DNA from: Vicia villosa
Lineage: Eukaryota; Streptophyta; Magnoliopsida; Fabales; Fabaceae
DNA length: 64,000 nt
Assembly: GCF_029867415.1 (NCBI RefSeq)
Contig: NC_081185.1
Location: 81,193,553-81,257,552 of the forward strand
Reading direction: 5' to 3'
The notes under the pieces are model-generated. The model was not told the origin of the DNA. It saw nothing but the letters and a program-made list of their open reading frames with translations, and did no database searches. Made by a program: the position numbers and the translations under genes. Positions 46,090 to 57,025 of the stretch are shown here, in pieces (position 1 is the stretch's first letter; each line of letters opens with the position of its first letter).

Positions 46090-47808
46090 TTAATGTGGAT
46101 GAGGAAGAGGCAAAACTAAGCTCTTCATATGTTCCTCCGCATACCAAATTAGAGGATTAGGAAGTTCAACACGTTCAACTCTACCATCTCTTCGATTATA
46201 CATAACAACATCACCCCAATCTTGTGTGCAGGCCAGCATCAGGACATCTCCATTTTCCGACAGACACACCGGCAACAGCAGCCAATCAGGCACAAAATCA
46301 TCCAATTGAAGATAGCTAATGTTCACCAACCGAGTCCAGGAATCTTGAACTCCAAACTCTCTCATTTCCCACAAAACAAAATGGGTCTTCATGTGGTCAT
46401 AATAAAGGCACAGGCAGCCCCTAAAAACAGCAAGAGCTGGTTCATCTTCAGGCTTTTCACCAAAACCGTCAGGTAGCAACACATACTTAGATGTTTCGTT
46501 CCGCAGATCAAGAGAAAAAATCACTAACTGTTCGATGGTAACATTTTCCCATTCATACTCATGACAGTTTAAGTTGTTAAGTGCTAACCAATTAACACTA
46601 CCATTAACAAATGGTCCGTTAGTTCTTCCTAGTAAAGTTGGAAAATCAGGGCAAGTGAGAGTCTTTCTCCAGCAACTATCACCCATGCAATGAACTCTCC
46701 CCTCCCATTTCTGCACTGTATGATCCCAAAACACAGCCACCACCTTGCAAGGAGTAAATACAAAAATTAATCCAAAGACTGGTATCACTTTTTTAGAACA
46801 CCAATGTGCAACAATATTATTATTTTTATGTTCAACTCCTCCGCACTAAAGAGGGTATAACCCAAACAGCAAGTAATAGAAAGAAAAGAGAAAACAGCAG
46901 TGCAAGAAAAGTCCAAAATCGAAATAAACAGCTCCATCTTTAACCAATACACAAAATCAGAAGCTAGCATAACAGCAAGACAAACAGCAAATCAGACAAG
47001 GCATCAAGAGGGAGAATGGGAAGAGACGTGAAATTCTGATCACCGACATGCATTACACTACGAATCACACTTGAAGTTTCTCCATTATACTCATTTCAAT
47101 TATCAACTCAAAGTCAAACCCTAGTTTTTTTTTTTAAACAGCAAATCACACAAAGCAGCAACACTCACCATCCATCTGCATGTAACACAATTCTAAATCT
47201 AAATATATCCACGAGCACTAAATTGAAATTGAACTAACCTTGTATTTGTCTCCTGAATCATCATAGCCAAATCCAAGGTGCACACTGGCATCAGAATGCA
47301 AGTTATTCAAAGTTGGTGAGTTTTCGGATCTCAATCGTAAAGCAGGGTTCCAGAAGCCACTACAAATTTCCCTGTTTCCACCTTCTAGTGATTTATCACC
47401 GATCAAACAGACCAAACCGTTGGCCGAGCCTATTGCATAAAAACTATCGTATGTATAACGGTAACACTTGTCTTCGTTGACGACAGTAGAGGCTGGGTAT
47501 TCGAGTAGACGACGCACAGACTGTGGAGATACCACCCAAGTTTCTGAGTCTTCTACGACATCGAGTAAGGTAAGTAAGGTGTGAGTATGTTTGGGTGATC
47601 TTTCAAGGTGAAGTTTAGCGAATGTTGGATCAAAGATGAGCGATTTCCACTCTTTGCAAACGCATGTCAACCTCACCAGAACCTTCACCGGGAGCCATGA
47701 AAGGATTTCCTTGATAAGATCGGAAGGGAGAATTGGAAGAGACATCATCTGAGACATCATCGGAGACATGCATTGCACACGAAACCCTATAAAATTTCTT
47801 CCGTTCAC
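46090..47808 (-). CDS. F-box protein with F-box-associated domain, two exons
   Basis: Exon 1 is 47808-47239 (190 codons) and exon 2 is 46743-46090 (stop TAA), giving 407 residues. The F-box lies at about residues 23-66 (LPILPSDLIKEILSWLPVKV...VCKEWKSLI). The F-box-associated region follows, with GSANGLVCL, FWNPALR and FGYDDSGDKYKV, continuing across the splice into VVAVFWD. Such proteins recruit substrates to SCF ubiquitin ligases through SKP1 binding at the F-box; the substrate here is unknown. The donor is AAG|GTTAGT and the acceptor TTGCAAG|GTGG, and the intron falls at the usual YK/V site of this family. Met codons also occur at residues 14, 17, 18, 21 and 22, so the true start may be slightly downstream. 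No stops or frameshifts are seen. It is the only intact-looking host gene in the window. Confidence 0.9.
46744..47238 (-). other. Intron of the F-box gene
   Basis: 495 bp with GT...AG ends. Phase 0 between Lys and Val. An ORF-like run inside it has no domain. Confidence 0.8.
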
Positions 47809-47927
47809 TCAACACTGTCTATTAAACACATTTCACTTGACAACTCAAACGCTCTCTTTTGTAGTCTTCACGTCTCTCTCTCCTCATTAACTCCTCTATT
47901 TAAATTTTTTTAATTCATTTTTATAAG
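47809..47927 (-). promoter_or_regulatory. Proximal upstream region of the F-box gene
   Basis: Only about 120 bp separate the start codon from the LINE tail. TTTAAATAGA (minus strand, about 47895-47904) is a TATA-box candidate roughly 90 bp before the ATG, and CT/GA-rich sequence follows. A TTATATAA motif within the LINE tail is an alternative. Confidence 0.4.
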
Positions 47928-49070
47928 TTTTTTTTTTTTTAATCAAGGATTATATAAAAGGAGTACTAGGGGTACTCAATCCCATTTACAAAAAAACGGG
48001 AACAACCCGCAAAAGGGACGAAACCGAGGAAATTACAAAACAATTAGATTCAATCTTAAATATTGCAATGGATCCTTGCAAAACTCATAGAAATTTTAAT
48101 TGGCAAACCTAATTTCTCCAAAATTCGACCACTTCCAAACTATAACTTTAATGCTCCAAATTATATCAGAAAAATCCCATTTTTCCGACCTGAAAATCAC
48201 CATATTCCTCCTGCTCCATATACACCAACACACCCCTAACCAAACTAGACTTTCTGCTCCCTTCCTAACTCTGTTAGATCTAAAAGCATTAAACAGAGTA
48301 AGATAATTTTCCCAAATACTATAACCCATATCGACATCTATTCCTATCCACCCTAAGATAAATCTCCAAATTTCCTTAGCTATCCTGCAACCAAACAAAA
48401 TATGATGCAGGGTCTCCTCTTCCTCTTTACAATAAACACACATACGGTCGGAAGATTCAAAAAACACACCTCTAATCGATAACATGTCTTTGGAAGGAAG
48501 CCTGTTAATAATCACTCTCCAAGCAAAGGCTTTGAATCTGAAAGGAACAGCAGCTTTCCAAACCAGGCCCAAGACCTTCTCTCTTGCCGGATCGTAAATT
48601 GAGCCCAATCGTTGTTCAGTGATTAGGTCATAACCCGAACTAACCGAATAGGTCCCTTCCGCCGCCGCCTGCCACACAACAGAATCCTCCTTCCCTCTAT
48701 CTGGACTGACCGATCTCAAAAAATCCAGCAACTCCATAATCTGAACCTGCAAAACAGTGTTATTCATAACCTGAATTCCCAAATTTCCCCATCTCCAAAC
48801 CTCCCCATCCCACTCCCCCATATTTCTAACAGTATCGTTTTTCATACTCGACAAGGCATATAAAATAGGGAACCTAGATCTCAAGGAAGTCTCACCAATC
48901 CAAATGACTTGCTAAAACAGAATTCGATTGTCGGCTCCAATAGCAAATCTGCAATTACCGACGAAAGACCCTTCTTCATGTCTAAACTCCAAACGAGATA
49001 TATCTTTCCACCATGTTGATGCAGTCCTGCTCTGATTTCCTGAAAAACCAATTAAAGTGCTGTTGAAACC
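47928..49070 (-). mobile_element. LINE (L1-type) 3' fragment with poly(A)
   Basis: The minus strand ends in a run of 13 A (T-run at 47928-47940), the LINE 3' end. Coding sequence of ORF2's C-terminus lies upstream. The 5' limit, near 49070, is where readable LINE coding sequence fades. I found no target duplication. It has the same orientation as the F-box gene and sits just upstream of it. Confidence 0.85.
48096..49040 (-). pseudogene. LINE ORF2 C-terminus with zf-RVT domain, 5'-truncated
   Basis: The open part is 48884-48096 (262 residues); the same frame extends upstream to about 49040 through one TAG at about 48911. The zf-RVT (reverse-transcriptase zinc-binding) domain is clear: VWKAAVPFRFKAFAWRV, INRLPSKDML, then C-x2-C (CVYCKEEEETLHHILFGC) and an IWRFILGW segment. 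Endonuclease and RT domains are missing through 5' truncation, the usual fate of LINE copies. Confidence 0.88.
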
Positions 49071-49300
49071 ATTGCGTGATTCACATTATACGTTCTCATT
49101 CTCATTTATTAGTTTGATTTTATTTATTCTTGTTAACATTTCTATAGTTACAAACTTAGAATTATTTATTAACTTTAAATGTTAACATTTTTATAGTTAC
49201 AAACTTAGAATTATTTATAAACTTTAAATTTATTTTTTGGTTCGTTTACAGTTAGACACTTTAAAAATTCCAGTCTAGATTTATATTACGTTTTGTCAAA
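49071..49300. other. Intergenic DNA with a ~53-bp tandem duplication
   Basis: GTTAACATTTYTATAGTTAC and the following ~30 bases occur twice in tandem (about 49132-49235). Confidence 0.6.
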
Positions 49301-49777
49301 CTAGTAATAAATCTGTGCATATGCACGAGTTCTGGTTTGATACGCGAATTTGTTTACATAAGATATTTATTTTAAATAAAAAATAAAATTTGAGTCAAAA
49401 TTTTTATACCATAAATATCATTTTTCGTATATAAAAATATTTAAATCAATAATAGATTTTTTTCGTATACAAATATTATTTATATTTAGGTATCATTTAG
49501 AAAAATATTTAGATCAATAGTAAATTTTCGTATATAAAAATACCTAAATTAATAATAGGTTTTTTTTCTCGTATACCATTTTTGAATCAAAATTTTTTGG
49601 ATCACAAATACCAATTTTCATATATTAAAATATTTAGATCATTAATAGATTTTTCACATATACAAATATTATTTATGTTTAGAAATCGTTTACAAAAATA
49701 TTTGAATCAATTGTAAATTTTCTTATATAAAAATATTTAGATCAATTGTAAATTATGTATTAAATTTTACATTTGTA
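49301..49777 (-). mobile_element. Helitron-like 3' terminus (minus strand)
   Basis: Minus strand: hairpin GTGCATATGCAC, ten bases, then CTAG at 49304-49301, followed by T. This fits a Helitron 3' end (hairpin about 10 nt before CTRR, inserted between A and T). The interior is AT-rich with several copies of an AAAATATTTAGATCAAT-like unit. The 5' end is not identified; 49777 is only where the next element starts. Confidence 0.5.
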
Positions 49778-50187
49778 TCTATCTATTACTAAACAATTGA
49801 TCAATCTACCTAATTTGCCCTTTCATCAAATTTCTTTTACACTACAAAAAGGACAATTTCGTAATCTTCTAATTAAACCACTTTTTCATTACAATCTACC
49901 CATAAAGCCCTTTGATCAACATACTATACATACCTCATTTTCTCCTAATAAAAAGGATATTTCAGTAACTACATAAATAAGCCAGATTTTTTTGTACTTC
50001 CCTCTTCCCAAACCCTAGCAGAAGCAATCCGCTGACCTATTTCTCCCTCCATTGTGAACGTCTCACTCTCTGTCTCTTTCTCTGCTCTCACTTTCCCTTC
50101 AAACCCTAGCAGTTTTTCACCATGCCTCATACTTTGACGTCGTCATCTCCACCGCAAATTATGATAACAACAGCATTTGGATGACAT

Positions 50188-50269
50188 GAAGTGAAGGAAA
50201 TGGAAGACGAAGCTGCTGATTTGTGAGAGATACAGGCCAAAGTCGAGAAAGATATGGGATTTGTGCAAG
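50188..50269 (+). pseudogene. Fragment resembling nuclear poly(A)-binding protein (PABN) coiled-coil exon
   Basis: The frame reads EVKEMEDEAADL, a stop, then EIQAKVEKDMGFVQ. This is very close to the KEMEDEAAALREMQAKVEKEMG block that precedes the RRM in plant PABN proteins. It ends at a plausible donor, CAAG|GTGATT. The following stretch after a TTTGCAG acceptor (50367) does not continue as PABN. The in-frame stop and lack of an RRM make it a pseudogene fragment, probably carried by a Helitron. Confidence 0.65.
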
Positions 50270-51856
50270 GTGATTCCTATTTGTCCCTATTAAGATCTTT
50301 GGGTTTTTAGTTTTATTCTATTTTTGTACTTTATTTTTGAAAAAATTTATGGTGTGTGGTTTTGCAGGACCGTTGTCGCCCCATTGTCCTTCTCCTCTTG
50401 ACGAACCCCATACGTGTCGTCCTCCTAACTCCTCAACTCAAAATCGCAAAGTCCAACTTCCAAGACTGCAAAATCCTACTCATCCCTTTCTGGTATCTGG
50501 ACCATGTTTATGTTTATGTTCTACACGTTTTGATAATTCTGGTTTTGTGGTAAAATTTATTGCAAATCATGTTTATTCATTTTCTCAGATATAACACTAC
50601 AATATACTACGATATACGTACACACACTAACCATGATCCTCAATAGTTAAATCTCAATCTTGTAACAGACCTGCAAGACACTTTCACAACCACTGCAGAC
50701 TCCGATCTTGTCGGTTTCGCGAGGCTTTTCTGTCTCAGATGAAGTAAGTAGTTAGTGTAGAAGATTCATGAGATTCCCCCAAATTTTTTGAAATGGATTG
50801 GTGTTCATATTTGTTGAGTATTTAATAGTGTTAACAACTTCTATTTTATTCTTAAGTGTTTTCTCAATAATTTCTATTTTGATTTTTCTGTATTTCTAAT
50901 TTGCAGGCATTACCTGGTTTGAGCGTCACTACATCCATATATGAGGTAGGTTTCATCTGTGTTTTTGTATAAAAGGAAAAAAAACGACAACTCTCAAAGG
51001 CAATGGAGGACACTCTCATCTAGGATTTGTCCCATCAACCATTGTGAACCTTTTAGAATCCAAGACACGTTTTGGAAACAACATCAGGATACTTTCCGAG
51101 GTTTATCTGGTATGTTCATAACAATTAACTATATTAATATGACAATATATGTCTGTGATATTTGTTCATTGGTTGGATATTGTCAATTTTAGAGACATAA
51201 TAGCATTAAGACTTATATGTTTACTTTTATAAGCCATGAAAGTTTTCAATCAAATTATGAGAATAGTAAAACAGTGGCAATTACGAAGGAAGGTGAGCAA
51301 GGCCTAATGTCCAAAATTCCATGTAAAACAGTGTAAAGTTTTCATTTACTGAATGTTAGAAATTTTTATTTACTGAAATCCTCATGAATTTTGGAATAGA
51401 ACATTAAATGCCTAAATGGTGAGTGCATTTGAATATCTTATGGTAGAATTATCATAATAACCTTTGGACATATTCCAATAACACCATGGAATAATTTCAT
51501 GTCATTAATTTTTGGTTTTTACAGTTACTTTCTTTATTAGCTTATGCCCTTGAATTTGGTTCAGCTGCTGCCCTGCTTTGACTGCATTGTTGAGAATGGG
51601 TTCGTGGCTTTCAGCTGAGGAGTTTCGTGTCAGTGTAAATAATTATTTCAATAATAGTGTAAATGTCCCTCCAATGATCGAGCTGTCCGTGTTAGCCTTC
51701 TCCAACATATTGATCAAGTCGGAGTCATTATCAGCTCAATATAATATATAATCTACAGATTCTTCCGACAATTTCAATTTCATTAACATCTAATAATCTT
51801 TGGTTAATGTATAGTATAATTTACAAAATGAGGTACTACTTTGTTAATATTATTGA

Positions 51857-51857
51857 A

Positions 51858-51904
<47 letters not shown>
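51857..51904. repeat. (TTA)n microsatellite
   Basis: About 15 TTA units with no clear interruption. Confidence 0.95.
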
Positions 51905-51906
<2 letters not shown>

Positions 51907-53519
51907 ATTCATGTTCCAAGATTCAGATTGAAGCTTAATCTCTGCACCATTTGAAGCTTTAATCAGTGAACACTTTATATTTCCTTCGATTCGTATTAGT
52001 TTTGAAACAAACTTTATCGATCCAAAAATCAATAAGGTGTGACTTTTTATGGAACTCATGTTTACAGGTCCCATTTTTTTTGTATTGCAGAAGTTTAAAC
52101 TGTGTATGAAAATGGAAGCTCCTCAAATTGCCATCATATCCTTAAGTGCACTTTTCAGTAGGCCGAATTCTCTAACCAGCTTTAACATGAAAGGAATTAG
52201 CCCTTCAATACTGACTTGGCTTGCTCAGAATCAAGACATCAACAACTTTGGTCCTGACGTTGAAATTTTATTTTATTCTCCTTGCACGTGGATCGATGGC
52301 ACGTTGGTGATGAGACAGAAGGTTTTCTGTAGGTATTGATGCGAGGGACAAGCATCTTGGTATCCATTTTCTTTGAGAGAATTGGGGGACCTAACTGATG
52401 CCACTAACACAAGGTTAACTTGTTATTTCCTTCAATGTTAATGCATTTTATTGGGGTTTTGATATGTTAGTAAAGTGAGACAAAACATTTGATAAAGCTC
52501 CTGGTTTTGGATGCGGCTTAAATCCAGAAATAAATGCATCACTTATCACTTATCCTTATACTCAAAAGTTTTTCTATCTGGCAAAGCTTCCAAAACCTTG
52601 TGCCATTCCTTTCACGTTTGTCATACCCCAAAATTTGCCCGATCAAATCCTCGTCCAATAATTTATCAAGGGTATTGAATTTAAGAGTTGTGGGGTTTAA
52701 AATTTCTATTGTTAAACTCATTCTCTTATAAATTATTTTTATTAAAATAGGGGTGAAATTAGCAGATGTTTTGGGATCTAAACATTGGGCCCAATTACCA
52801 CAAGGGTTCTATTGTTTTGTTAATAATAAAATTGCTTTTACTAACATTTTTTGTTTTTTGGTTATTATTATAATTTTATTAATTATTATTATCCATTACA
52901 ATTTTATTAACTAACTAGTATTATTATTAGAATTATTAGTATAATTAGAATTATTACTATTAATTTTAATATTAGTATTATTAGGATTTTTATCCTTTTA
53001 TTAATTTTATTAAATTAATTAGTTGGGCAATAGGCCCATTAGGTGTAGAAAACCCTAATTTGACCAATATAAATAGAACATTTCTGTACACATTGGAGGA
53101 GGCCAATTTTTCTCCACTAACAACCCTATTCCAAACATACACGTACAACTTTCTCCGCCCTGACAACTAACTATTCACCAAATTGTTACATACGTTCTAT
53201 CAGAGAAAACAATCATATTTTCCTCCTAGCCTCAGATACACACTCCCTCATTCAGCAATAGTCAATTTTATTCTAACCTTTTTTACATATTGTACATATT
53301 ATTTTAACAATAGCAAAAACTTGATACACGTTAGAACAATCCATATCATACTCATAAAGCTTGTTAGAACAATCCTTTGAAAAAAGATCTATACAAATTC
53401 TGATAACATTAACACAATTGGTACAAGGTTTTGTTGCAGGGATGTTCAAAAGAGGAAAAAATCCAAGATAATATTAGTATCACTGTTTTTGTTTATTTGT
53501 TATATAACTTGGTTTTGCA

Positions 53520-54090
53520 GAAACAGAAGACGTAAACGAAGCGATCTGCTGCTCCGCCGTACACAGACTCAAACACCGCTTCAACCCACCCGACGCCGAC
53601 TCATCCTCCGGCCACTCACAGCCGCCACGGCCTCCTGATTCCGACCCGCCATTCTCGGACGTCACCCGATCCCACGCAGCCTGCACTCCCTCCGCCTCGA
53701 TTCACCGCCCCTCCAATCGAACAATCATCGGCCGCAAAACCTTCGGCCATCACCATCCCTCGGGCTTCCTTCAATAGCCAAAGCAACACCGGGGCGAAAA
53801 CGTACGTGCAGAATCCGTTGAGCAAGCAAGTTGAAGGAGTTAATTTGAGTTTGGAAGTAGTTTTAACATGAGGCCATGGCTAGGTTTTTTTCTTGAAGCA
53901 TTGATTTGGGGACGATAGGTTAGCGGGGGAATTGGCCGAAATTTATGCTTTTGCTGGTTTCATGGGTTCAGTTATGGCTATTGTTTTTGGATTTCTCGCT
54001 AATGTTTGCAGGTATCGTGAAAATCGCGGCCGGGTACCGCCGCTGCCAGCGTTTTCTGTGAAAGCCCACGGAGAAGATGAATACAGAGCG
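53520..54090 (+). other. GC-rich block in the NA2 LTR, possibly captured sequence
   Basis: Strongly C/G-rich relative to the AT-rich surroundings. Its plus frame from 53522 reads a Pro/Ser/His/Asp-rich peptide without stop for about 85 codons. A GTTTGCAG|GTATCG junction at 54011 looks like a splice acceptor. The frame from 53932 begins with a hydrophobic segment, then becomes basic. I recognise no protein family. The copy in the 3' LTR (62959-63529) differs by one base that I noticed. Confidence 0.45.
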
Positions 54091-55416
54091 TGTCTTGTTT
54101 TTTTTATTTTTATTTCTCAAGCTCTGTTTGTCTTAAGTTATATTGGTATTACAGGAATATCAAGTTGTCATCACAGCACGAATGGTAAAAGACACGTCCT
54201 AATCATGACCAGAATAGGGGTTCGATCCCTGCATGGGACAAGTATTTTTTTCTTCATTTTTCAGCTTCACAAGCCTGCAGATCTGGTACATGGGCCGCGC
54301 GAATCCACACCACTATGTTATTGCTGAAGGCCAGAAGTATACACCCCCATGGCGCACTTGCAGGAAACAGCCACATAGGATATGCATCCCAGGTTTCTTT
54401 TAACTGTTTATATTATTTACATACCATTTGTATAATTATTTAATTATAAATATATTAATATGTATATAATTTAATTTTCTAATTAGGGTTAGAACATAAA
54501 ACTAGGATTAGGTTTAGAATTATATTTTTCCGATTATTTTGATTATTCGATTATTCGAGTTAATTAATTTAATTAATTTTAATTAATATTAAACCACAAT
54601 AAACCTTAGAAATGTTTATACTATTAGGGTTTGTCCCATCCCATTGGCCACGTGGCCAAAGATATTAGGATTTAATTTATTACTTGTTTCGACTAAATTT
54701 ATTGGTCGCGACGGTTAATAATCGATCAATTTAATTAATCAAATCCTATAAATTAAAACACAATTATTTTGCTAAATGGTTTTAACCATCTTATTGGTTA
54801 TGATGATTAGCATATTTCCTCAAAACCATCTTATTGGTTATGATGATTAGCATACTTCCTCTTACCAATTCGTTATTATTTGTAATCGAAACTATCGGTT
54901 ATGAGGGGTAACGATAAATTAACAAATCAATAATAAAACATATTAATTCATTATTAGTGATAATCGAATCAATCGATTTGAATTGGTAATGGTGCAAAAC
55001 CCCAATCTGTTAACTATGGTGATCAAACCTATTGATCATTGCGGTTAATAGTGCCAAATCAGGGTTGTACGCCCAAACATCTAAAACACACTAAACCACG
55101 ATACTACGGATTTTCATCCATTCAATTGCGATTTTCAAATCACAACTTCTAAAACTACGATAGGCCATTCAAAAAGCCTCCAAACAATTTCAAATACATT
55201 CATAATCAATTCTAAGGGCGTACAACCCGTACCCCGAACTACGTTGACTCTGATCCTCCATAAGGAGGTACGTAGGCACTTGGCAACAAGGCGAGTCCCC
55301 CTCTTCCAAACTCTAATCATGTTCAAATAATTAGCCTTTAACTCTATTTACTGTCTGTCATCTTTCTTTATCTTTTGCCATAAATCTTTATCTTTGAATG
55401 TTAGCCTTTAGGAAAG

Positions 55417-55447
55417 GGTTGAGGGTGCCTAACACCTTCCCTCAACC
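55417..55447 (+). other. Conserved LTR hairpin (NA2 5' LTR)
   Basis: GGTTGAGGG (55417-55425) pairs perfectly with CCCTCAACC (55439-55447) around TGCCTAACACCTT. Where NA1 has a G-T pair, NA2 has A-T. Confidence 0.78.
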
Positions 55448-55555
55448 TGAATATAGTATCTTACCCTGATCTCTATACTGCGTAGGGTTTCCTATTCGCC
55501 CTTCAGAATAGGTGGCGACTCTCTAAGTTATAATTTTTAGGCAGGTTGCTACAGC

Positions 55556-55573
55556 TGGCGACTCTGCTGGGGA
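55556..55573 (+). other. Primer binding site of NA2
   Basis: TGGCGACTCTGCTGGGGA, two bases after the LTR end, identical to NA1. Confidence 0.85.
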
Positions 55574-56115
55574 AACACTTAATGGTGAATTACTATACTC
55601 CTATAGGTTTTGGTAGGGTTTAGGTTTGTGGCGAACTATTTAGGTTTTTGGCGAATTCTTTTTAGGGTTTGGCTAATTAGCCATTTTAGGATTTATTTAT
55701 TTTTGTAAATATTTAAATTTTTATTTATTTTTTCCAACTATTTACGTTAGTTAAATGAATATATATTTATTTAAATAATTGCTGCTTTAATGCATTCTCT
55801 AAACTGTAAGCAGCCGAATTGTGAGGTTAGTTTTTTATATTTAAATTTAATTTTATTTATTTATTCACAGCCTTAAATTACCGCAATGTTTTACAGTAAT
55901 TTAAATATTTATTTAATTGCTGTTTCGCTATATTTTTTTGAAATTATAAGCGGCTGGATTTCAAGGTTAGTTGATAAATATTTAAATTTATTTATTTATA
56001 TATTTATTTATTTTAAGGTTCATTTATTAATAGCAATTTAGTTAAATATTTCTTTTTATGTGAATATTTGTTATTCTTATTGCATCTTCTGGATAATATA
56101 AATTGTTGTTAAACC
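55574..56115 (+). other. NA2 region between primer site and folded leader
   Basis: AT-rich. It contains related short segments with CAGC(C)-(A)TTT...AAGGTTAG wording around 55810 and 55950. No ORF of note. Confidence 0.5.
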
Positions 56116-56420
56116 TAAGTGTGGGAGTTAACTTTGAGATCAATAGGGGAGTATGAATCGCCTACGAGTCTCATTGATAACTCCACTCGGAGTGGGTTGA
56201 GTATTCGGAAATGTCCAAAACGAGGCTTGACTTTGTTGAGGGCAGGACTGGATACTTGGCTGATCTCTCCGAGAACCTACCCCAAAAATTCGAACCTTAT
56301 GGATAAAATGAGTTGTTCTAAAACCCAAAGAGACAAAAAGTCTCGGAGGCTACGAACGACCCCATGAGACCTTCTAGAACCCCCCATAAAAAGGTTGGCT
56401 CCCTAGAGCCCCCTACGTCG
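56116..56420 (+). other. Folded leader domain of NA2
   Basis: Nearly identical to NA1 14003-14310, with GTGGGAGTTA (56121) and TAACTCCAC (56178) and the other stems in place. One stem base differs: CTCAT becomes CTTAT, a C-G to T-G change that keeps pairing. An overlapping 82-codon ORF (56119-56367) is colinear with the NA1 ORF. Confidence 0.6.
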
Positions 56421-56518
56421 AACCTATGAACTTAGGACTTTTGTGCTTTTGTGCTCATTATATGTTTGCAATTTATATACTTCGAATGTCTATACGTTTC
56501 AATTTTGCAGGTATCACT

Positions 56519-57025
56519 ACGTGGTCCCTAGCCTGTAGGGACTCAAATTTCTAAGACCGCGTCCTTCCCACGAAGGACATTTCCATTAACGCACGTCAAT
56601 TGGCCTCTCGATGGTCATGCGATCTAGTGACTGTCTCGAACGGTCACCCCGTGCTTACTACTACGTACTCCCTAGCATATAGGGATTTTTTGTTACATCC
56701 ATGTGTCTTCACAATGACGCGTCCTTCCCTGAAGGACAACTTCACTAGCATGCGTTCGATTGGCCTCTCGATGGCTATGAAATCTAGTGACGGTCCTGAA
56801 CGGTCACTCCATGCTTATTCTCGCGCACCCTCTAACTTGTAGGGTTTGGATCCCCATTTACATATTACATCCCTAGCCTGTAGGGATTTCTCTTCGTCCA
56901 TATCGTCCTTAGATAGGTTGTGTTCCGCATAGAGAACCTTCCCACGAGGAACAAATTCATTGGTACACGTTGATTGGCCTCTCGATGGCCATGAGATTTA
57001 GTGACTGTCTTGAACGGTCACCAGC
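56519..57025 (+). repeat. Tandem hairpin modules in the NA2 leader
   Basis: The same stem order as NA1. Examples are GTCCCTA/TAGGGAC (56524-56542), GTCCTTC/GAAGGAC near 56561, TGGCCTCTCGATGG near 56600, and GTGACTGT/ACGGTCAC around CTCGA near 56627, with degenerate copies toward 57020. Confidence 0.7.

Larger units (their letters stand above)
49778..52618 (+). mobile_element. Helitron-like 5' terminus and captured fragments
   Basis: TCTATCTATTACTAAAC at 49778, preceded by A, resembles plant Helitron 5' ends. It is followed by stretches such as AAAAAGGACAATTTCGTAAT common in such elements. Downstream is a mosaic of exon-like pieces, including a PABN-like fragment at 50188-50269, interspersed with intron-like AT-rich DNA. 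Short ORFs (for example 52049-52339) have no domain I recognise. No helicase is seen, and no 3' end is found before NA2 begins at 52619, so the extent is uncertain. Confidence 0.45.
52619..55553 (+). mobile_element. 5' LTR of NA2
   Basis: 2935 bp, TGTCATACCCC...GCTACA. The first 0.9 kb is AT-rich. A GC-rich block (about 53520-54090) follows, then a B-box-like motif (54219-54228), then about 0.9 kb homologous to the end of the NA1 LTR. A 48-bp tandem duplication lies at about 54778-54858 (CCATCTTATTGGTTATGATG twice). The conserved hairpin is at 55417-55447. Confidence 0.88.

Noticed and set aside
46785..46970. ORF in the intron of the F-box gene
   Set aside because: Falls between a good donor and acceptor and has no domain.
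52049..52339. 96-codon ORF as a host gene
   Set aside because: No family recognised and no supporting exon structure; kept only as part of the mosaic region.
53480..53825. Minus-strand ORFs over the GC-rich part of the NA2 LTR
   Set aside because: No domain, and GC-rich DNA has few stops; the plus-strand reading is no better supported as a protein.
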